Assembly: GCA_023145375.1 (NCBI GenBank)
Contig: JAGLDY010000049.1
Span: forward strand, 1-57,565
Length of the DNA: 57,565 bases
DNA from: Candidatus Sabulitectum sp.
GTDB taxonomy: Bacteria; Fermentibacterota; Fermentibacteria; Fermentibacterales; JCC-6
Direction: 5' to 3'
Shown here: piece after piece, positions 53,260 through 57,565 of the stretch
Position numbering within the stretch: the first letter of the stretch is position 1
Layout: every line of letters starts with the position of its first letter
The notes under the pieces: model-generated
What the model was told of the DNA's origin: nothing
Databases searched by the model: none
The model's input: only the letters and a program-made list of their open reading frames with translations
Translations under genes and position numbers: made by a program

Positions 53260-54684
53260 GTGACTACTGGAAGAATAGAAGCAATCCAGAAAATATTGAA
53301 GGAAAAAAGCATTGAAGAGATCGATATCAGATTCACAGACCTACTGGGTTACTGGAGACATGTAACAATCCCGGTCACATCAGCACCTGGCGATCTTTTC
53401 CTTAGAGGCGTGGGCTTTGACGGCTCCACACTTGATGGTATGAGCAGCGTTGAGTCCGGTGATCTGGCATTGGTTCCCGACCGGAAACGCCTCTATTTTG
53501 ACCCCTTTACAAAAAAGAGAACAGTAGCACTGTTTGGTAATATTGTTGACTGCGTCACCGGTCATCCATACTCACGGGATCCCCGTGGAATAGCAAAAAA
53601 GGCCGACAGCCTTCTCAAGTTCTCCGGTATTGCAACCGACAGTTTCTGGGCTCCTGAGTTTGAGTTCAACCTCCTGGATAAGGTCAAATTCTGGAACAGT
53701 CAGGGACAAACCGGTTACGAATTCCAAAGCATTGAGAATCCGGATGCTTCCATGGACTCTGATTCCCACGGTCTTGTGCATCCCACACACAGTGGATATC
53801 ACGCAATGTTCCCTGTGGACAGCTTGCACAACATTCGCGGAGAAATGGTCTCCAGAATGCAGGAAGCGGGGATAGATGTAAAGTATCATCACCATGAAGT
53901 GGGTCGATGGGGACAATCTGAAGTCGAGGTAAATTTCTCCCCGATGCTCATGAGTGCCGACAATGTGATGATAACCAAGCACATCATTCGTAACGTTGCA
54001 CTTGAGAACAATATGGCTGCTACCTTTATGCCAAAGCCCATCAAGGGTGAACCGGGTAACGGTATGCATTTCCATATCTTCTTCGAAAAGGCAGGGGAAC
54101 GGCTTTTCTTCAATAAAGATGGCTATTGCAGTCTCAGCCCCATAGCCAGAAGTGCTATTGCAGGAATACTTCATCACGCCAGAGCTCTCTGCGCTTTTAC
54201 CAACCCCAGCGTGAACAGCTATCACAGACTCGTACCCAACCAGGAGGCTCCTGTTTACAGATTCTTCAGCGGTCCGAACCGATCAGCAGCCATCAGGGTT
54301 CCAGCCTATGCCAGAACACCGGAGAAGATGCGCTTTGAATACAGGGTAGCCGACGGCACCAGCAACCCCTACCTGGCTATGGGAGCCTTGCTAATGGCGG
54401 CAATTGACGGCATTAAGAAAGAAATGGTCCCCGAGGAAATGGGCTTCGGCCCCATTGATGAGAATGTCTTTGCTGAAGGGTACGACACATCAAACCTTAC
54501 CCGTCTTCCCACAAGCCTTGATGAAGCCATGGATTCCCTGGAGGAAGACAGAGATTTCCTGGAAAGCGATGGCGTGTTCACCCCTGATCTTCTCGATGCA
54601 CTTATCCAGGTAAAGCGTAATGAAACAGCTCTGTTCAAGGGCAATCCACACCCCCTTGAACACCAGTTGTACTTCTCCCTTTAG
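53260..54684 (+). CDS. glnA: Glutamine synthetase, type I
   Basis: A 474-aa enzyme that makes glutamine from glutamate, ammonia and ATP as a dodecamer. Beta-grasp start DIRFTDLLGYWRHVTIPV; GVGFDGSTLDGMSSVESGD; metal and ammonia sites around APEFEFNL and HHHEVGRWGQSEVEVNF; ATP site MPKPIKGEPGNGMHFH; NPSVNSYHRLVP; FEYRVADGTSNPYL. Where adenylylated enzymes have a Tyr in NLYELP, this one reads NLTRLP, so it cannot be adenylylated at that site. It starts at GTG one base after ispG and shares its transcript. Confidence 0.95.
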   Translation: MTTGRIEAIQKILKEKSIEEIDIRFTDLLGYWRHVTIPVTSAPGDLFLRGVGFDGSTLDGMSSVESGDLALVPDRKRLYFDPFTKKRTVALFGNIVDCVTGHPYSRDPRGIAKKADSLLKFSGIATDSFWAPEFEFNLLDKVKFWNSQGQTGYEFQSIENPDASMDSDSHGLVHPTHSGYHAMFPVDSLHNIRGEMVSRMQEAGIDVKYHHHEVGRWGQSEVEVNFSPMLMSADNVMITKHIIRNVALENNMAATFMPKPIKGEPGNGMHFHIFFEKAGERLFFNKDGYCSLSPIARSAIAGILHHARALCAFTNPSVNSYHRLVPNQEAPVYRFFSGPNRSAAIRVPAYARTPEKMRFEYRVADGTSNPYLAMGALLMAAIDGIKKEMVPEEMGFGPIDENVFAEGYDTSNLTRLPTSLDEAMDSLEEDRDFLESDGVFTPDLLDALIQVKRNETALFKGNPHPLEHQLYFSL

Positions 54685-54699
54685 GTTAAGGAGAAAACA

Positions 54700-55878
54700 A
54701 TGAAAAAGGCTCTCTCTTCAATAAGCATGCTCACCCTTCTTTTCCTCCTGGCTCTCACGCTCACAGCCTGCGGGAACAATTCAGACCAGGCTCAGGACCC
54801 GACAGATCCAGAAACAGCAGATGAAGGAACATCCGGTCTTCCGTTGCCGGAGATCGATCACTGGCTTGTGATAACTGATTCCATTGGAGTTGAACTGGGA
54901 GATTCAAACCTGGTCTTTGCTCAGATCGTAGGCACCCAGTTCCTGCCGGACGGCAACATAGCAGTGGCTGACATGATGAAAAACAAGATAAGCATTTTCT
55001 CCCCTGATGGAGAATACATCACTGCAGTTGGCCGGGAGGGCAGTGGACCGGGAGAGTATTTGATGCTCTCCACCTTTGCAGTTACAGAAGAAGGCGGTTT
55101 CATTGTTCCCGATGCCATGGGCGGGAAACTCAACTTCTACGATCCAGAATACAACTTCACAGATGCAATGACAGGCTTCTTCCCCACTCCGCCCATAATG
55201 ATATCCCCTGTGGATGGTGGCTTTGTCGGGCTCAAGCCCGAGTTCGAGCAGACTGAAGACGAAATGCAGACCGGCATGGGCATCTATCTCTGGACTGACT
55301 CGGCAGCACACACTGTTGAATATGTCAGGAACATGATCCTCTTTGACATAAACGATCTGGGAGCCACGGTGAAAACCATGGTATTCTTCGACACTGACCA
55401 GAACGACAATGTACTCCTTGCCCCGTACTCCACAGAAGAATACAAAATCACTTCACTCTCTCCGGATGGAGAAGAGATCTGGCAGATCTCTGAAGATTTT
55501 CCCAGGGTAAGAAAAACAACCGAGGAGATCGAAGAAGAACGCGAGCTGATCAGATCAAGAATGATCGCCAGTGGCGCGCCTGCAGCCATGGCTGAGAATT
55601 TTCAGCTTGAAGAATACAAGGTATTCATCGGCCAGCTGGAAATTGACAACAGGAACAGGGTATGGGTTCTTATAGGACTCTATGACTCTGCTGTCTACAG
55701 AGTGTACGACTGTGACACCGGAGACTTCCTCTTCTCTGCAGCCCTCCGAGCAGACGAGGCCCACGAGGATGTACTCCCGGTGATCAGCGATTACGGGATC
55801 ATGGGTTTTAACGCTGACAGTGATGAATGGCCCAGGGTCTACATCATTCAGCCGGAAGACCCCGCGCTTTTCGATTAA
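54700..55878 (+). CDS. Lipoprotein with a six-bladed-propeller-like domain
   Basis: A 392-aa lipoprotein: signal ending LTLTAC (Cys24), an acidic linker, then NHL/6-bladed-propeller repeats: QFLPDGNIAVADMMKNKISI with FSPDGEYI, GREGSGPGEYLMLSTFAV, GGFIVPDAMGGKLNFYD, and IDNRNRVWVLIG near the end. Such BF3886-type proteins are common in FCB bacteria and of unknown role. GGAG lies 6 bases before the ATG. It is 15 bases behind glnA and may share its transcript. Confidence 0.83.
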   Translation: MKKALSSISMLTLLFLLALTLTACGNNSDQAQDPTDPETADEGTSGLPLPEIDHWLVITDSIGVELGDSNLVFAQIVGTQFLPDGNIAVADMMKNKISIFSPDGEYITAVGREGSGPGEYLMLSTFAVTEEGGFIVPDAMGGKLNFYDPEYNFTDAMTGFFPTPPIMISPVDGGFVGLKPEFEQTEDEMQTGMGIYLWTDSAAHTVEYVRNMILFDINDLGATVKTMVFFDTDQNDNVLLAPYSTEEYKITSLSPDGEEIWQISEDFPRVRKTTEEIEEERELIRSRMIASGAPAAMAENFQLEEYKVFIGQLEIDNRNRVWVLIGLYDSAVYRVYDCDTGDFLFSAALRADEAHEDVLPVISDYGIMGFNADSDEWPRVYIIQPEDPALFD

Positions 55879-55893
55879 GCAAATGAAGCTTCC

Positions 55894-55975
55894 CCCCGCC
55901 CCAAGGGGCGGGGAATCTAAAAGCCAAAGCAAAGAGAAACCAAGAGTCAACAGTTCGCCCCAAGGGGCGGGGAAT
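55894..55975. repeat. Two copies of a 20-bp palindromic repeat
   Basis: The 20-mer CGCCCCAAGGGGCGGGGAAT occurs at 55897-55916 and again, unchanged, at 55956-55975, 59 bp apart. Each copy carries a perfect inverted repeat (copy 1: 9-bp arms 55894-55902 and 55905-55913; copy 2: 6-bp arms). TCTAA after copy 1 and TTAGA after copy 2 are also complementary. No T-run follows on either strand, so these are not plain terminators. They resemble small interspersed palindromic elements; two copies are too few for a CRISPR. Confidence 0.75.
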
Positions 55976-56238
55976 TAGACCCTTCTTAGATTAATAATAT
56001 AGCTAACCAGAAAGTCCGGCCCCTCAGAGGTCGGATTCCCTGCACTCTTTCCAAAAATCAGGAATTTGGGTATTTGCCCTTTAGCTGAGTTCCCTATTCT
56101 CATACTTGTAAGGGTGTAAAGTAGACTCAGAGATAATTCTTAATGGAAGGATTGCTTAATTTTCACATACGCGAGCATGGGGTGGAGTGTCAATAACTGA
56201 TCTCTTTTATCACAGGCAATTGCTGTCAAAGAGAATAG
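55976..56238. other. Non-coding gap between the palindromic repeats and the recombinase
   Basis: No gene fits in these 263 bases. One further hairpin is visible (TCCGGCC at 56015-56021 with GGTCGGA at 56029-56035, one mismatch). The sequence is AT-richer than the core genes to its left. No integron attC site (RYYYAAC paired with GTTRRRY) could be found. Confidence 0.6.
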
Positions 56239-57432
56239 TCAGGCAAGCATATCCAGAGGGCTTGAAATAGTTTTCCTGAACTCTTTCGCCACATGAAGAT
56301 ATATTCTTGTTGTCTCAAGGCTCTTGTGACCTAGAAGTTCTTGAATTTCGCAGAGATCAACACCTGCTAGGAGCAGATGTGTCGCGAAACAGTGCCGAAG
56401 AGTATGAACACCTGCTCTCTTCCCGATTCCTGAAGCCAGAACAGCTCGCTTCATTTCTCTCTGTACACCGGAAGGATGAAGGTGATACCTGCATACCTTT
56501 CCATCATACGGGGAAACACAGGGAACCGGTGAAGGAAAAATGTATTGCCAGGGGAAAGACAGTCCCGCACCTGGGTACTTTCTTCCCACAGCTGTTGGAA
56601 GGCAAACAGGCACTTTAGAGTCTTTGCATGCACGTCGAGCTATCTGAATCTGTGCTTCCAATTCATCTGCCAATTCCATCCCGATAACACTGATTCTGTC
56701 CTTGTCACCTTTTCCACCACGAACAAGAACGGAGCAGTTCTCAATGCTTACATCCTGCGTTCTCACAGATAGAGCTTCACTCAATCTTAAACCAGATGAA
56801 TAAATAAATTTGATTATGAGTCCGTTAACTCCTCTTACATGATTCAGCAGCTTCTTTACCTCAGACTGAGAAAGAACTACTGGAATTCTTTTTGGTTTTT
56901 TAGCTCGCACTGCATCGATACCAGAAGGCTCAAGCTCCCATACTTTCCGAAATAGAAACAGAATGGAGTTAAATGCCTGGTTCTGTGTAGATGCAGCAAC
57001 TTTATCGATCAGAGCCAGCCGTGTGATGAAATCACGAAAGGAAGTGTCCTTCTTTGCATCGACCTTATTGTTCAGGCAGAATGAAAGATACCTTCTGCAC
57101 CAACTCAGGTAACACTTTTCTGTCTTGAGGGAGTAATGTCTAACCCGGAGTACTTTCTGCATTGCAATCAACGGATCACCGCTCCCGTCCGACCCCAGAG
57201 GCGACAATATTGCAGTAGCAGAGTAATCCAGATAAAGCTTCACCGCATCCAGCGCCTGCCTTATCTGCCAACCGGATTTCCCTTCATCCGATAAGATATC
57301 AGTATAACTGCTACGGTCCGGTGAACCAAGCGCCAGAAAACGCTTCGCCCAGTGCACGAAGAATGGCGCTTCTCTTTCACCAACAATACCCCGTCGCTTT
57401 ATATCTCCTTCAAACCCTACAAAATCAATCAT
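56239..57432 (-). CDS. Integron-integrase-type tyrosine recombinase
   Basis: A 397-aa recombinase. Catalytic residues: Arg216 (SSGLRLSEAL), Lys241 (GGKGDKDR), His343 and Arg346 (VHTLRHCFATHL), His369 (LLGHKSLETTR) and Tyr378. Residues 284-301 (RKYPGAGLSFPWQYIFPS) match the extra helix that marks integron integrases (IntI) and lets them bind folded attC sites; RHYSLKTEKCYLSWCRRYLSF and TQNQAFNSILFLFRKV are also IntI-like. An extra ~90 residues at the N-terminus add a second SAM-like core-binding domain (FFVHWAKRFLAL, WQIRQALDAVKLYL), known in IntI-like recombinases of diverse phyla but not in class 1 integrons. It may serve a chromosomal integron; the cassette side lies beyond the window. Confidence 0.87.
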   Translation of the reverse strand: MIDFVGFEGDIKRRGIVGEREAPFFVHWAKRFLALGSPDRSSYTDILSDEGKSGWQIRQALDAVKLYLDYSATAILSPLGSDGSGDPLIAMQKVLRVRHYSLKTEKCYLSWCRRYLSFCLNNKVDAKKDTSFRDFITRLALIDKVAASTQNQAFNSILFLFRKVWELEPSGIDAVRAKKPKRIPVVLSQSEVKKLLNHVRGVNGLIIKFIYSSGLRLSEALSVRTQDVSIENCSVLVRGGKGDKDRISVIGMELADELEAQIQIARRACKDSKVPVCLPTAVGRKYPGAGLSFPWQYIFPSPVPCVSPYDGKVCRYHLHPSGVQREMKRAVLASGIGKRAGVHTLRHCFATHLLLAGVDLCEIQELLGHKSLETTRIYLHVAKEFRKTISSPLDMLA

Positions 57433-57565
57433 CTTTCAACATCCCCTTCATATACTGACCTCAGCCTAACACCTGCATTTCCATTGCTATGTATACATGC
57501 GTTTACTCTTTAAGTACAGAAAGGTCATTGAAAAGGAATGGTACGGATGGGGTAATGCCACAGAC
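57433..57565. promoter_or_regulatory. Upstream region of the recombinase with an integron-type core heptamer
   Basis: GCCTAAC at 57464-57470 (GTTAGGC on the minus strand) equals the integron core-site heptamer and lies 31 bases before the recombinase ATG. A perfect 10-bp palindrome ATGTATACAT at 57489-57498 could be an operator over the promoter. No convincing -35/-10 pair or LexA box was found. The window ends before an attI or cassette could be seen. Confidence 0.4.

Noticed and set aside
55894..55975. Possible CRISPR array
   Set aside because: Only two repeats of 20 bp, 59 bp apart, with the palindrome filling the repeat and no cas gene in the window. A CRISPR needs more and longer repeats.
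55879..56238. attC sites or a small cassette array on the 3' side of the recombinase
   Set aside because: No RYYYAAC/GTTRRRY pair at a fitting distance. ATTAGAC and GCTAACC are near misses without the folded arm structure.
1..57565. rRNA, tRNA, tmRNA or transposase genes
   Set aside because: Gaps were read on both strands; no cloverleaf, rRNA segment or transposase motif was recognised. A tRNAscan or Rfam run would settle this.

Overview
The window reads as a stretch of chromosome from a Gram-negative-type bacterium of the FCB (Fibrobacteres-Chlorobi-Bacteroidetes) superphylum or a nearby candidate phylum; Fermentibacterota would fit, but that is an inference. The grounds are a type IX secretion (T9SS) style C-terminal sorting domain, many YCF48 'TTDGG' propeller proteins, many lipoproteins and beta-barrel proteins, no sporulation or Gram-positive signatures, and house-keeping gene order typical of these lineages. 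Genes are dense, many overlap by ATGA, and several start at GTG, TTG or probably CTG.

Left part (1-8.4 kb), accessory. A YCF48/T9SS surface protein runs off the left edge. It follows a regulator that fuses a winged helix to an M29 aminopeptidase-like domain lacking two metal ligands; a near-perfect palindrome covers the -10/start region of this gene. Next are an AAA/DUF4143 ATPase with its own promoter and an 11-bp inverted repeat, then a four-gene operon in which every junction is ATGA: a split HipA toxin-antitoxin set (HipS-like, HipT-like kinase, HipB-like) followed by a seven-repeat YCF48 lipoprotein.

8.4-20 kb, mixed. An unrecognised 398-aa protein; malQ behind a strong promoter and a highly structured leader; an orphan trpB2; a lamin-tail-domain protein; a three-gene cluster (barrel-HhH fusion, second barrel, ComEB-like deaminase) that may concern DNA uptake; another outer-membrane protein; a RecJ-like DHH enzyme; and a nucleotide-sugar epimerase.

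20-34.5 kb, mostly exported proteins. A 1462-aa FG-GAP/transglutaminase-like protein, duplicated lipoproteins, two FN3 lipoproteins sharing a domain, an exported oligopeptidase B, a 7TM-PAS-GGDEF diguanylate cyclase, a DUF2259-like protein, a strongly expressed-looking secreted protein with a classic terminator, a DUF5343-like protein and a TauE-type transporter.

34.5-55.9 kb, core. On the minus strand phoH, pgpH, ybeY, corC-like, recO, glyQS and valS form one overlapping operon, preceded by LysM and coiled-coil envelope proteins, a VanZ-like protein and a degenerate-GGDEF sensor. On the plus strand rho, rpmE, a DUF1385 gene, prfA, prmC, ispG and glnA follow each other, then a propeller lipoprotein.

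Right end (55.9-57.6 kb). Two copies of a 20-bp palindromic repeat lie beside an integron-integrase-type tyrosine recombinase. A GTTAGGC-type core heptamer sits just upstream of it. Any cassette array would lie outside the window. No rRNA, tRNA, CRISPR array or insertion sequence was found.
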